Assembly: GCF_018860855.1 (NCBI RefSeq) | Contig: NZ_JAHKQE010000043.1 | Coordinates: 1-52,075 of the forward strand | From: Amphritea atlantica | Lineage (GTDB): Bacteria; Pseudomonadota; Gammaproteobacteria; Pseudomonadales; Balneatricaceae | Direction: 5' to 3' | Length of the DNA: 52,075 nt | Part shown: piece after piece, positions 44,592 through 52,075 of the stretch | How the letters are laid out: the number at the start of each line of letters is the position of its first letter | Position numbering within the stretch: position 1 is the stretch's first letter | Translations under genes and position numbers: made by a program | The notes under the pieces: model-generated | Seen by the model: only the letters and a program-made list of their open reading frames with translations | Database searches by the model: none | What the model was told of the DNA's origin: nothing

Positions 44592-45221
44592 TTATACTGA
44601 CTTGTTTGCGATTAAAGGCTCGATGGAGAGACAGACTGATATTATTTCTGCGGGCACATCACCAATAGAAACAAAAGCATGAGGTGATGTGCTGTCTAGA
44701 TAGCAACTTTCTCCCATCCGCAGCTTTATAGGTTTATAGTGTTCTGTGTGAAACTCTAGTTCTCCTTTCAGAACAAAAATGAACTCTTCGCCATCATGCC
44801 TGCTCCATTCATTGCGGGGTGGGGCTTCTTTTGTATGTATTGTCATTTGTAACGGCACCATGGCTTTATGCTTCAGGGTAGAAGAGTGAACATGGTAATC
44901 ATAAAATTTGGTTTTGAAGAGCTCTATATCGTCCAAATGAGTAGCAATGAGGCGTGATGAAGCGGCAGGTATTAATGGTGAGCCATCTAGCATTTCAATA
45001 AAGTTCACTTGTAGCGAGCGTGTGATCTTGAGAATCGTTTCAAAACTAGGGCTTGATTGCCCCTTTTCAATTTTAGAGATGGCGGCAATAGACACTCCAC
45101 AGAGTTTATGAAGGTCTTCTAATGTCCAATTATTTGCTTTTCGTCTGGTCCTGAGCTCCTGACCAAACTTTACTCTCTCCTGTTCAGCGATTATCGTACC
45201 TTTATCTCTAATATTTTCCAT
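44592..45221 (-). CDS. XRE-family regulator with C-terminal cupin domain (PuuR-like)
   Basis: 209 residues: HTH of the XRE type at about 15-70 (LRTRRKANNWTLEDLHKLCGVSIAAISKIEKGQ) and a cupin-2 barrel at about 130-205 (EEFIFVLKGELEFHTE). This is the layout of PuuR, repressor of putrescine catabolism. Its start overlaps the amidotransferase gene by 14 bases, so it closes the operon made of ligase-like, nitrilase and amidotransferase genes. I expect autoregulated repression of this operon in response to the pathway's amine or nitrile; the palindrome at 48397-48413 is a possible target. Confidence 0.88.
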   Translation of the reverse strand: MENIRDKGTIIAEQERVKFGQELRTRRKANNWTLEDLHKLCGVSIAAISKIEKGQSSPSFETILKITRSLQVNFIEMLDGSPLIPAASSRLIATHLDDIELFKTKFYDYHVHSSTLKHKAMVPLQMTIHTKEAPPRNEWSRHDGEEFIFVLKGELEFHTEHYKPIKLRMGESCYLDSTSPHAFVSIGDVPAEIISVCLSIEPLIANKSV

Positions 45222-45882
45222 TCAAACACCTATCTAGGACATCTTGGATGAGACGAACAGTGCGCAACTTACCAGCCGTCAATCCACTTAGCAACTCTTC
45301 CTTGTCAAGCTCCCTTTGCGTGTCAGAGTAATACTTCTCCGCATATTGTGTATGCCACTTTGAAATAATGTTGTGGTTAACTTCTGGGTGAAACTGGATA
45401 GCTACTGCTGAACCAACTTGAAATCCTTGTATTACCTCACCGTCTTTTGCTAGTAGATTGGCCCCAGCGGGAAGGGAAAATGTGTCTCCATGCCATCGGA
45501 GCCATGGTCCCATCCATGCTTCATTTTTATACTCGTTATTGGTTAACCACCCGCAAGTCATTTTACCTGTAGGAGTAACTGAAGCGCCCATTGCTGCAGC
45601 AATCATTTGGCCCCCAAAGCAGATTCCCAGCAGTGGTTTCTGTATTTCTAAGAGTTTTTTAGTAAATACTTTCTCTTCTGTAATCCATGGCAGTTGGTCT
45701 TCATAGACAGAGTGACCAGAACCTAAAATAATGACTAATTCGTATTTAGAAACATCTAGTTTCGCAAGGTTTTCTTTGCGTGCATCGCGTATATCTGTAT
45801 AGATGCAATATTCGTCCAATAATATGTCTTCGAGGATCCCTAAGCCAGAGCTGGTTGAATTTTGCAGAACAAGCGCTTTCAT
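45208..45882 (-). CDS. Class I glutamine amidotransferase-like hydrolase
   Basis: 224 residues, class I GATase fold. Nucleophile Cys88 in LLGICFGGQMIAAA, and the His-Glu pair in AIQFHPEVNH. Such stand-alone domains next to a glutamine synthetase-like ligase act as gamma-glutamyl hydrolases, as AtdA2 in aniline and PuuD-type enzymes in putrescine breakdown. It starts in an ATGA overlap with the nitrilase stop and overlaps the regulator start, so translation is coupled. I infer removal of a gamma-glutamyl group from a pathway intermediate. GMP-synthase-like glutaminase activity is the alternative. Confidence 0.85.
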   Translation of the reverse strand: MKALVLQNSTSSGLGILEDILLDEYCIYTDIRDARKENLAKLDVSKYELVIILGSGHSVYEDQLPWITEEKVFTKKLLEIQKPLLGICFGGQMIAAAMGASVTPTGKMTCGWLTNNEYKNEAWMGPWLRWHGDTFSLPAGANLLAKDGEVIQGFQVGSAVAIQFHPEVNHNIISKWHTQYAEKYYSDTQRELDKEELLSGLTAGKLRTVRLIQDVLDRCLNGKY

Positions 45883-46835
45883 CGTTTTTTTCCTGATACA
45901 TTAATTCGTTGGACGGCGGTTGGCCGTATAGAGTTGATCTCAAGTTGAAGCAAGTCGCTTCTATTATAATGACCAGAAACATCCTTCATTTGGCGTTCTG
46001 CATTAACGCTTTCAATATCAGCATTTGTATGGATGATTGCTTCTTGACCTATTTCAGCTTCTACAATTGTTTTTCCTGTAGGGTCGACTATCTTAGAGCC
46101 TCCTAAAAAGTAATCATGGTCGTTATTTGCGACTAGGTCGGCTTTAAACTCGAAGCTGTCAGGAATATCATTTAAGGAAAGTAATCCCAATACACTTATT
46201 ACCCATACTCTCGCTTCTGTGGCAATGAATTCTGGTGCGACTCCGACCACTGATTTGTTGCCTGGCCAAGATGCTATATGGATCTCTTCACCTTCTGCAT
46301 AGAGTGCGAAACGTGCTAGAGGCATCCAATTTTCCCAGCAATTCAGGCCACCGACACGAAAGCCGCGGATTTTGTGAATCTGCAAACCATGCGCGTCGCC
46401 GGGAGCCCAGCATAGACGTTCGTCGTGAGTTGGCACTAACTTCCTGTGTATGCCGCAGACCCCTTTTTCCGAGTCAATTACGATCATAGAGCAGTAAATC
46501 GAGCCTCGGGCAGATGTAGTGCCTCGTTCGTTTACCCCAAGAAATATTGAGACTCCATAATCTTTGCACGCTTCGGAAATACGAGTGATTTCAGTGCCAT
46601 TTGGTTCAATGGCAGCTTCGAGAAACTGGGCATAAGCGCGACCATGTCTGGGATCATTGAAGGCGGCAGCGTTTGTTCGGCAAAGCCAAAATGGGTAGCC
46701 ACTCAGGAAGCTTTCAGGAAAGGCTAATAACTCTATGCCCATGCTGGCCGCTTTCGCGATTGTAGATATAATTTTGTCAGTAGTTGCCGCTGAATCAAGC
46801 CAGATAGGTCGTAGCTGTGCTGCTCCAATTTTCAT
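45879..46835 (-). CDS. Nitrilase (carbon-nitrogen hydrolase), copy 2
   Basis: 318 residues with triad Glu41 (AFPESF), Lys132 (HRKLVPTHDERL) and Cys166 (GLNCWENWMPLARF). The CWEN-MPLAR wording is that of true nitrilases. ATG 46835 has GAAGGAGA just upstream; the longer in-frame start at 46880 lacks one. It lies between the ligase-like and amidotransferase genes of the operon. Although its triad positions mirror those of the nitrilase at 35607-36641, the two differ widely elsewhere and are unlikely to be a recent duplication. Substrate unknown. Confidence 0.9.
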   Translation of the reverse strand: MKIGAAQLRPIWLDSAATTDKIISTIAKAASMGIELLAFPESFLSGYPFWLCRTNAAAFNDPRHGRAYAQFLEAAIEPNGTEITRISEACKDYGVSIFLGVNERGTTSARGSIYCSMIVIDSEKGVCGIHRKLVPTHDERLCWAPGDAHGLQIHKIRGFRVGGLNCWENWMPLARFALYAEGEEIHIASWPGNKSVVGVAPEFIATEARVWVISVLGLLSLNDIPDSFEFKADLVANNDHDYFLGGSKIVDPTGKTIVEAEIGQEAIIHTNADIESVNAERQMKDVSGHYNRSDLLQLEINSIRPTAVQRINVSGKKR

Positions 46836-46894
46836 AGTATCTCCTTCTCTAGAAAAACGGCCTTTAATAATTGATATCAAAGGCCAATATACGA

Positions 46895-48334
46895 TCAGTA
46901 TATCTCAAAATATTCGCGCTCTTCCCAGTCAGTAACTTCGGACATAAAGCGGTCAATTTCAAATTCTTTGAGCTTGTAAAGATAGTTATGAACTGTTTCG
47001 CCAAATTCTTCTCGCATAGATTCGTCAGCAAGGAATGCTGCCGAAGCTTCCATAAGTGTTTTCGGAAGAAGCGGCCGGTCTGCGAGATATGCGGCCTTGA
47101 CTGCTTGGCCAGGGTCCGCATCGGTCAAAATTCCTGATCGGCCAGCAATGACTTGTGAGGCAATATAAAGGTAAGGGTTTGCTGTTGGCTCACCGATTCT
47201 ATTTTCAATGCGTGATGCGGGATCGCCTGGTCCACCTATAACGCGCAGCATAGCTCCACGATTTTCTAATGCCCATGCAGCTTTGAATGGTGCAAATCCG
47301 TCTGGGGCCTGCCGCTTGTATCCATTTATAGTAGGAGTGGTTAGCATAGAGGTTGCATTAGCGTGTTTAAGTAACCCTCCTAGGTATTGCATTCCGAGCT
47401 TGGAAAGTGGTCCTTCGCCTTCGTTAGCAACAAAGACGTTCGAACCGTCGGTCGTGGAAGTAATGGATTGGTGCATATGCCAACCACTAGGGAAAATGTT
47501 GGGAACCTTTGGTTTGGCCATGAATGATGCATGGAAACCCTTGCGACGACAAAGCTGTTTAATTGCAGTACGCACCAGAAGTGCTGCATCAGCGGCTTCC
47601 ATTGCAGGTAATGGATCAAATGTGATTTCACATTGTCCAGGACCCCATTCGTCTTCTAAAGTAGCGACAGGTAAGTCTAATTTTTCAAGATTCTCTTGAA
47701 GGTAAGTCATTATATCAACGACTTCATCTCCGCGATTCTCTGTCAGATACTGGTATCCATGAGAAATCATCTCTACTTCAGGAGGTGCTGGTGGGTAGCC
47801 GCTGTCGACGGGACTTAATTTGGGGTCAAGTAGTTTAAATATATAGAACTCAAGCTCAAGTCCAACTGTCATAGCAAGGCCGTCATTGGCGAGCTTCGTT
47901 AATTGATCACGTAATATTTGACGGGTAGAGAGAGGGCAGGGGGCTCCGTTCGTAAGGTAAGCATCTGCGAGTATCCAAGCAGTATCTTCAACCCAAGGTA
48001 AAACTTTGAATGTCATTGGGTCGGGTACTAATATACCGTCAGGTAGGCCGATCATTTCTGGAATGTTTAAGTGATTCTCTGCACCAAATGGTGGCACTAT
48101 TGGATGGTTTGTTGTGTCAAAGATTGCGGTAACAAGTTGAAAATCTTTACCATTTTTCATCGTATCAACGAAGTGCGAAGCCGTAACTGTTTTTCCTCGA
48201 ACGATTCCGTGCTGATCTCCCCAACCAACTCTAATATTTTTGATATTAGAGCTTTCTATCTGTTTAAGAATCTCGTCTGCGCGCTTAGATTGTTCTGTGG
48301 TCCAAAGACCGTACTTTTCAATGAATGGTTCCAT
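46895..48334 (-). CDS. Glutamine synthetase-family gamma-glutamyl ligase
   Basis: 479 residues of the glutamine synthetase superfamily, non-GlnA group. The beta-Grasp N-terminal part has RVGWGDQHGIVRGKTV; the catalytic half has metal-binding GLELEFYIF and EDEWGPGQCEIT, the His-containing HMHQSIT, and the Arg-rich NRIGEPTANPYLYIA. No Tyr-adenylylation site like that of GlnA is apparent. Similar enzymes (PuuA, IpuC, AtdA1/TdnQ) gamma-glutamylate amines with ATP. First gene of the operon with nitrilase, amidotransferase and XRE-cupin regulator, which supports an amine-catabolic role over nitrogen assimilation. Confidence 0.88.
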   Translation of the reverse strand: MEPFIEKYGLWTTEQSKRADEILKQIESSNIKNIRVGWGDQHGIVRGKTVTASHFVDTMKNGKDFQLVTAIFDTTNHPIVPPFGAENHLNIPEMIGLPDGILVPDPMTFKVLPWVEDTAWILADAYLTNGAPCPLSTRQILRDQLTKLANDGLAMTVGLELEFYIFKLLDPKLSPVDSGYPPAPPEVEMISHGYQYLTENRGDEVVDIMTYLQENLEKLDLPVATLEDEWGPGQCEITFDPLPAMEAADAALLVRTAIKQLCRRKGFHASFMAKPKVPNIFPSGWHMHQSITSTTDGSNVFVANEGEGPLSKLGMQYLGGLLKHANATSMLTTPTINGYKRQAPDGFAPFKAAWALENRGAMLRVIGGPGDPASRIENRIGEPTANPYLYIASQVIAGRSGILTDADPGQAVKAAYLADRPLLPKTLMEASAAFLADESMREEFGETVHNYLYKLKEFEIDRFMSEVTDWEEREYFEIY

Positions 48335-48396
48335 TGTTAACTACCTTTTATCATTTTATATGGTTAATAAATATTCTTTCTTGTTTTGATAATCTT

Positions 48397-48413
48397 AATT
48401 CTAAACTAGAATT
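48397..48413. promoter_or_regulatory. Candidate operator, perfect palindrome
   Basis: AATTCTA-AAC-TAGAATT, 7-bp arms, between the divergent ligase-like and DUF1097 genes. A partial second copy, AATTCTAACTAG, lies at 48492-48503, directly before the DUF1097 start. Two related sites in one divergent promoter suggest binding by a dimeric regulator, perhaps the XRE-cupin protein of the operon. Confidence 0.5.
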
Positions 48414-48507
48414 ATCTCTTAGGCTATCTTTTTCTCTTATAGGATAAATATTGACTTGAAGGAGAATATTTATAATACTTGAGAAACAATGAATTCTAAC
48501 TAGTAGG

Positions 48508-49041
48508 GTGACGACATTGAAACAACCTTTAGCAACGGCCATTGGGGTCGGTATTTTCGGAGGCATAGCAACTGCTATATTTGTGCAAGTAGGCACTTTG
48601 CTTATATGGGCGGCATTTATTGCCTGGGCATCATATTTTGCTATTGGTGGTAATAGCTCAGTTATTAAATTGAACATCACGTCTAACGTGTTTGGCGTGA
48701 TTGTCGCATGGTTAACCGCATTGTTAGTACTTGCCAATCCAAGTACCGCTATACCTGCATCGATGTGGGTCGGTTTATGTGTTTTCGCTAGTATTGTAGT
48801 TTATATTTCAGCCTCGAAGGTTGCTATATTCTCCTCGATCCCGGCTGTAACTTTTGGATATGCAACAACTTTCGCATTTCTTAGTCAAACTCCTAATGCA
48901 TTTAGCTATAACAAAATGCTTTCGGCTAATTTTGAAAATGTTTTGATAATTGTTCCTATATCTATGGTGATTGGTACTTTCTTTGCTGCAGGATCTGGTT
49001 GGCTGTCAGGCATATTAGCAGGAGAAGAATCTAGAGATTAA
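48508..49041 (+). CDS. DUF1097-family inner membrane protein
   Basis: 177 residues, five or six hydrophobic segments, with the DUF1097/YcdZ-like wording FGGIATAIFVQVGTLLIWAAFIAWASYF and the Gly-rich last helix. GTG start with TAGTAGGG immediately upstream; a TTG three codons later is possible. Divergent from the gamma-glutamylation operon, with which it shares a candidate operator. Function of the family is unproven; membrane transport of a small amine or nitrile would fit the context. Confidence 0.75.
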   Translation: MTTLKQPLATAIGVGIFGGIATAIFVQVGTLLIWAAFIAWASYFAIGGNSSVIKLNITSNVFGVIVAWLTALLVLANPSTAIPASMWVGLCVFASIVVYISASKVAIFSSIPAVTFGYATTFAFLSQTPNAFSYNKMLSANFENVLIIVPISMVIGTFFAAGSGWLSGILAGEESRD

Positions 49042-49228
49042 GTAGCAGTGGCCAAACGTTAAATGCCTTAGGAATAATGAAATGTTCTCGGTTAGTTTTG
49101 AGGGTGTACTTATTATTGTTCCGATTATATGAACGTTAGAGTGCTCTTTATTGTAGAAGTTTTATAAATTAAGTAATCAGGCTCTCTCAGGTCTACTTGG
49201 GAAGAGCCTTAACCTGAAAGGACATCCT

Positions 49229-49909
49229 ATGTCATCTTGGAAAACATCTAACCGTAGCTTCTATTACAAAGAAGCTCCAGAGCCCGAGAATCCAATCATC
49301 ATTACCGGTGAAGTTGCTTTGTTAATTATCGATGTTCAGAATACCTACATTGGGAGAAATACTCCGGATACGGAAGGCGTCGTAGATAGCCGTTGGCAAC
49401 CATTTCAGGATCGTATGGAGAATATAGTAATTCCAAATATACATTGTTTGACTGATATATTTAGAAAAAAAAGGCTAGATGTCATTTATGCTCGTATCGC
49501 CTGTCATACACTAGATGGAAGAGACCGGTCTCTTAGTCAAAAAAAGCCCGGGTGGAACAACCTTTTACTTCCTAAATCGAGTTTTGAATCCCAAATTGTT
49601 AAAGAGTTAGCTCCATTACCTGAGGATATTGTAGTTATTAAAACTACTGATAGTGCTGTTACAGGAACAAATTTGAGATTAATTCTTAATAATATGGGGA
49701 TTAAGACTGTAGTTTGCGTTGGTATATTTACCGACCAATGTGTCAGCTCTACAGTGCGAAGTTTAGCTGATGAAAGTTTTGATGTTATTGTTGTAGATGA
49801 CGCATGTGCCGCCGGTACTATGGATATTCACAATCGAGAATTAGAAACTCTTAATATGATTTACTGTCACGTTATGTCCTCTGAAGAACTTGTGAATTAT
49901 CTTCCATAG
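49229..49909 (+). CDS. Isochorismatase-like cysteine hydrolase
   Basis: 226 residues with the triad of the isochorismatase/nicotinamidase superfamily: Asp35 (LLIIDVQN), Lys138 (VVIKTTDSAV) and Cys171 (GIFTDQCVSSTVRSL). Cys-containing members hydrolyse amides such as nicotinamide, N-carbamoylsarcosine or ureidoacrylate. AAAGGA lies before the ATG. It is separated from the DUF1097 gene by 190 bp and from the second integrase by an IS-like end. In this island, next to nitrilases, it may hydrolyse an amide arising on the nitrile pathway; that link is inferred. Confidence 0.87.
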   Translation: MSSWKTSNRSFYYKEAPEPENPIIITGEVALLIIDVQNTYIGRNTPDTEGVVDSRWQPFQDRMENIVIPNIHCLTDIFRKKRLDVIYARIACHTLDGRDRSLSQKKPGWNNLLLPKSSFESQIVKELAPLPEDIVVIKTTDSAVTGTNLRLILNNMGIKTVVCVGIFTDQCVSSTVRSLADESFDVIVVDDACAAGTMDIHNRELETLNMIYCHVMSSEELVNYLP

Positions 49910-49926
49910 CGATCCAAGGACTCCTG

Positions 49927-50005
49927 GGTAATCCCCCCGAAAAATAACGGCGCTCAGAAGTAGAATCTCTTCGTAATCTATACACAAGATTTTCTGCACG
50001 AACGA
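49927..50005. repeat. Direct repeat of the IS66-like end at 33407
   Basis: GGTAATCCCCCCGAAAAATA then GGCGCTCAGAAGTAGAATC and TCTATACACAAGATTTTCTG: about 80 bp aligning with 33407-33486 with a few differences. No matching right end is seen before the integrase gene. A solo left end of an IS66-like element is likely. Confidence 0.55.
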
Positions 50006-50092
50006 ATCATTTTATTTATCGAAGAGACACCAAGAGAGCCGGTCTGACGACTTAAATTGAGGTCTTCTGTGCTACTAACCAGCGAATTGTTA

Positions 50093-51043
50093 TCAATGGG
50101 GCTCTATGTCAGGCCTTGGCCGGCCCCTTACTGCATGATGGTTTTGCTTGATCCATCGGCTTATATTGTTGAGCGTGATGGGTTCATCTTTATGTTTCGT
50201 CAGACGATGTTGGTTACGTTTTTGAACTTGTCTAACAATACCTTTATCGGGTTTTAAGTACTTTCTGGAATGCTGCGCGCTACGAGGATTCCCATACACT
50301 TCAACGCTACTAACCGATTGATGACCCATTATTGCTGCAATTTCTTCTGGAGGCATATCGCTTGCTTTTAAGTCAGCACCCAACTGATGTCGCCAAGTAT
50401 AAAGGCTTGGCCGCACTTTACGTTTCGGCCAGAGTTTGTGTGTTAGATTATCAAGCCGCTTCTGTACATATCTGACAGGGTCTGCATAAGGGGCATTTAT
50501 CAAGCGTTGATGGTGCTCCTTTAAGCTTGTGAATAAAGCACTGTTCTCTATCTCGAAGAGGCGATCTAACCCTCTTATTCCATCTTTTGTTTTTTTCGCA
50601 GACGGGATATTGATGTAGCGAGAACTGATGAACTTTAGTTGGCGAAGTTCGGCGGGCCGACACCCCAAGTATCGAACAAGTGTAACCGCCGCAAAAACGG
50701 TTATCTCTTCCTTATCAGCTAAGTAACTAAGCAGCTGCTGTTCATCGGCATCTTTGATTGATTTTTGACGTGCCTGTTTCTTTTTCACGTATTTCCGCTG
50801 TTTAGGATCGGCAGTCATCGGATTTTTAGTTGCTTTGATTTTATCGGCTGCTTTGTAAAAACCACTTTCTTCTGCTGCTAATGCAAGCGCGGTGCGTAGT
50901 CGACGCCAATAGTCTGGTCGGTAGTCTGCTGCACAGTCCTTAAGCGCATCGCAAACGGTTTTGGCTGTAGGCTTCACTATTCCGTGTTTAGTATAGAAAT
51001 GCTTTGCTAGTCTTCTGTATTCTTCCTTTGTGTTTTCATTCAT
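50093..51043 (-). CDS. Tyrosine recombinase, second type
   Basis: 316 residues from ATG 51043, which has GGAG seven bases upstream (an ATG six codons earlier is possible). Catalytic elements: Arg in YLGCRPAELRQLKF, His-Arg region in YTWRHQLGADLKA, GHQS, and Tyr in SSVEVYGNPRSA. Basic stretches (RKYVKKKQARQKS; RQVQKRNQHRLTKHK) are probably DNA contacts. It is unrelated in detail to the recombinase at 30996-32429, so at least two integrative elements have shaped the region. Its gene points back into the island; an att site was not recognised. Confidence 0.85.
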   Translation of the reverse strand: MNENTKEEYRRLAKHFYTKHGIVKPTAKTVCDALKDCAADYRPDYWRRLRTALALAAEESGFYKAADKIKATKNPMTADPKQRKYVKKKQARQKSIKDADEQQLLSYLADKEEITVFAAVTLVRYLGCRPAELRQLKFISSRYINIPSAKKTKDGIRGLDRLFEIENSALFTSLKEHHQRLINAPYADPVRYVQKRLDNLTHKLWPKRKVRPSLYTWRHQLGADLKASDMPPEEIAAIMGHQSVSSVEVYGNPRSAQHSRKYLKPDKGIVRQVQKRNQHRLTKHKDEPITLNNISRWIKQNHHAVRGRPRPDIEPH

Positions 51044-51185
51044 GATGACACTCCATATCATTGTGTTTTTGACGACAATCCTTGTCGCTACAAAATAGTA
51101 TAGTGCTTAATTTTCAATGCCTTGCATTTTTTTTATGAAAATTAATTAGATGAAGTTTTACGGCTTAGCTGAGGCCATTCGTTGC

Positions 51186-51620
51186 CTAGGAGAGGCCGAT
51201 AAAGAATGCTAGTTGTTCTGGGGTGACGTTCTTGCGTGTCCCGGGGCCACATAAAATGTAAGTAATGTCTTCACTCTCAAATAAGCAGTCATAATGAATG
51301 TCGACTAAATGGGCTGAGATAAGGGTCTGCTCACCTTCATATGTATTGGTTTCATCTAGAAGTACTTGGTCTGCTCTGATTTTTACCGGTTGCAGGTGAT
51401 GTTCAGCTAAACGACTTAAGTCCGCTAACGGGTATTCAATCTGCCACCAGATCCAGTCACTAACGATACGTATAGGCTTTTGTGGACTCTTACGTCGGGC
51501 CCTTTCAATCATAGTGACGGACTTGTCTTCTGAGCAGCCAGAATCAAATGCTTCTCCTTTGTCTTCAAGTATATCGATGATTTGTTTGATATCTTTAAGC
51601 GCTTCTGTGGTTGTCTTCAT
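51186..51620 (-). CDS. Hypothetical protein, 144 residues
   Basis: Not recognised. An acidic, soluble-looking protein with an N-terminal helix (TTEALKDIKQIIDILEDKG), a basic patch MIERARRKSPQKPIR, an aromatic WIWWQIEYPLADL segment and a mixed C-terminal part. No membrane segment or signal peptide. It is divergent from a small HTH regulator across 75 bp that contains a three-half-site operator, so the two are likely co-regulated. The AAATGAAG at the start and a GGAGATAA upstream support translation from 51620. Confidence 0.6.
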   Translation of the reverse strand: MKTTTEALKDIKQIIDILEDKGEAFDSGCSEDKSVTMIERARRKSPQKPIRIVSDWIWWQIEYPLADLSRLAEHHLQPVKIRADQVLLDETNTYEGEQTLISAHLVDIHYDCLFESEDITYILCGPGTRKNVTPEQLAFFIGLS

Positions 51621-51662
51621 TTTATCTCCGAAATATTTGAGATTTGGGCTGTACCTGAATTT

Positions 51663-51697
51663 GGTACAAGAAGAATTGTACCCATAATCGGTACAAT
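51663..51697. promoter_or_regulatory. Three alternating operator half-sites
   Basis: GGTACAA (51663-51669), TTGTACC (51676-51682) and GGTACAA (51690-51696) form two overlapping inverted repeats with 6- and 7-bp spacers. The right repeat, ATTGTACC-N7-GGTACAAT, is perfect with 8-bp arms and covers the ATG of the HTH gene. Expected effect: autorepression and control of the divergent 144-residue gene. Confidence 0.75.
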
Positions 51698-51941
51698 GAA
51701 CAAAACAATTTCAAGTAAGCGTTATTTCGAATTAGTCACTTGGCTAAAATCTGCTCGTCAGCACCAAGGGTTGAGTATGCGCGCTATGGCGCAGTTATTA
51801 GGCGAGCCACACAGCTTTATACAGAAGGTAGAGACGCTTGAACGAAAGCTAGATGTCTATGAATATGTTCAGTATTGTGACGTGCTGAAGATCGATCCAA
51901 GCGAAGGTATTAAGAAATACTTACAAAAAAATCAGACCTGA
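51696..51941 (+). CDS. Small XRE-type HTH regulator
   Basis: 81 residues from ATG 51696. The HTH spans about residues 12-60 (WLKSARQHQGLSMRAMAQLLGEPHSFIQKVE), Cro/C1 type, with a short C-terminal helix. Longer in-frame starts to 51582 run through the operator and the divergent promoter and are not credible. The overlap of its start codon with a palindromic operator points to autoregulation, as in phage or mobile-element repressors. It stands beside the second tyrosine recombinase. Confidence 0.8.
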   Translation: MNKTISSKRYFELVTWLKSARQHQGLSMRAMAQLLGEPHSFIQKVETLERKLDVYEYVQYCDVLKIDPSEGIKKYLQKNQT

Positions 51942-51956
51942 AAGGTTTTTAGCCTT

Positions 51957-52031
51957 ATGTTTAATTTTTTAATGACCGTTGTTGATGGGCTTGCTTCAGC
52001 GGCATTGAAGGTGCGAGGAGGGAGATTTTAA
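51957..52031 (+). CDS. Possible 24-residue peptide near window end
   Basis: Short ORF MFNFLMTVVDGLASAALKVR plus four residues, 15 bp after the HTH gene. AAAGG lies about 14 bases upstream. A further ATG at 52040 opens a frame that leaves the window. Length gives no statistical support; recorded because of its tight spacing. Confidence 0.2.
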   Translation: MFNFLMTVVDGLASAALKVRGGRF

Positions 52032-52075
52032 TAGTCATGATGTGTGCTGCTCTTCCGCTGCGGGATCGGGGTGCT

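Noticed and set aside
46895-48334. Housekeeping glutamine synthetase GlnA
   Set aside because: Context with amidotransferase, nitrilase and PuuR-like regulator, and non-GlnA wording, favour a gamma-glutamyl amine ligase.

Overview
The window reads as a chromosome segment from a marine, heterotrophic gammaproteobacterium, probably Oceanospirillales-like. This is inferred from betaine, sulfonate and TRAP-type uptake genes, an ETF-linked N-demethylation set, and the general look of the proteins; no rRNA or ribosomal marker is present, so the placement is tentative. Positions 1-21.6 kb look like settled chromosome. From about 21.7 kb to the end the sequence is a patchwork of catabolic cassettes, integrase genes and relics, IS-like ends and duplicated debris, and is visibly more AT-rich.

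Region 1 (1-8.4 kb): end of a cytosine deaminase, a LysR regulator, then a tight five-gene operon: CuyA-type sulfo-lyase, YeiH-type exporter, HpsN-type (HisD-fold) dehydrogenase, DegT-type aminotransferase and Asp/Glu-type racemase. A LacI regulator follows on the other strand. Region 2 (8.6-21.6 kb): dimethylglycine dehydrogenase-like flavoprotein, two tandem betaine-type binding proteins, ProV/ProW-like ABC components, EtfB, EtfA, ETF-ubiquinone oxidoreductase, then PurU and FolD. Two exact copies of the palindrome AATGAAANCGNTTTCATT lie in front of the sulfo-lyase operon and the demethylase operon, and a 15/18 match lies in front of purU-folD. I read this as one LacI regulon. The gene content suggests breakdown of an N-methylated C3 aminosulfonate: uptake by ABC transporter, N-demethylation to methylene-THF, one-carbon disposal as formate, oxidation of an alcohol to cysteate, racemisation, desulfonation, and export of sulfite or sulfate.

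Region 3 (21.7-30.2 kb): an inverted-repeat-bounded 1-kb cassette holding a YggL-like gene; a class III aminotransferase with a MocR regulator; an integrase relic; and glycine betaine monooxygenase genes gbcA-gbcB with a GbdR-like AraC regulator. GbcAB would produce dimethylglycine, which the region 2 flavoprotein could take further.

Region 4 (30.2-44.6 kb): a second, rearranged copy of the cassette ends, a tRNA-Leu(CAA) 3' fragment that marks an integration site, and a full tyrosine recombinase. Then come a truncated gene, an SDR/PhzF/nitrilase operon divergent from a MocR regulator (followed by a decayed duplicate of that gene's 3' end), a TakP-like TRAP transporter, a 3-hydroxyaspartate aldolase-type enzyme and a glutamate racemase. 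A second integrase relic closes the region.

Region 5 (44.6-49.9 kb): a four-gene operon of glutamine synthetase-like ligase, nitrilase, class I glutamine amidotransferase and XRE-cupin regulator, resembling a Puu/Atd-type gamma-glutamylation pathway with an added nitrilase. A DUF1097 membrane protein and an isochorismatase-like hydrolase lie on the other strand. Region 6 (49.9-52.1 kb): IS-like end, second tyrosine recombinase, an unknown 144-residue protein and a divergent HTH regulator with a three-half-site operator.
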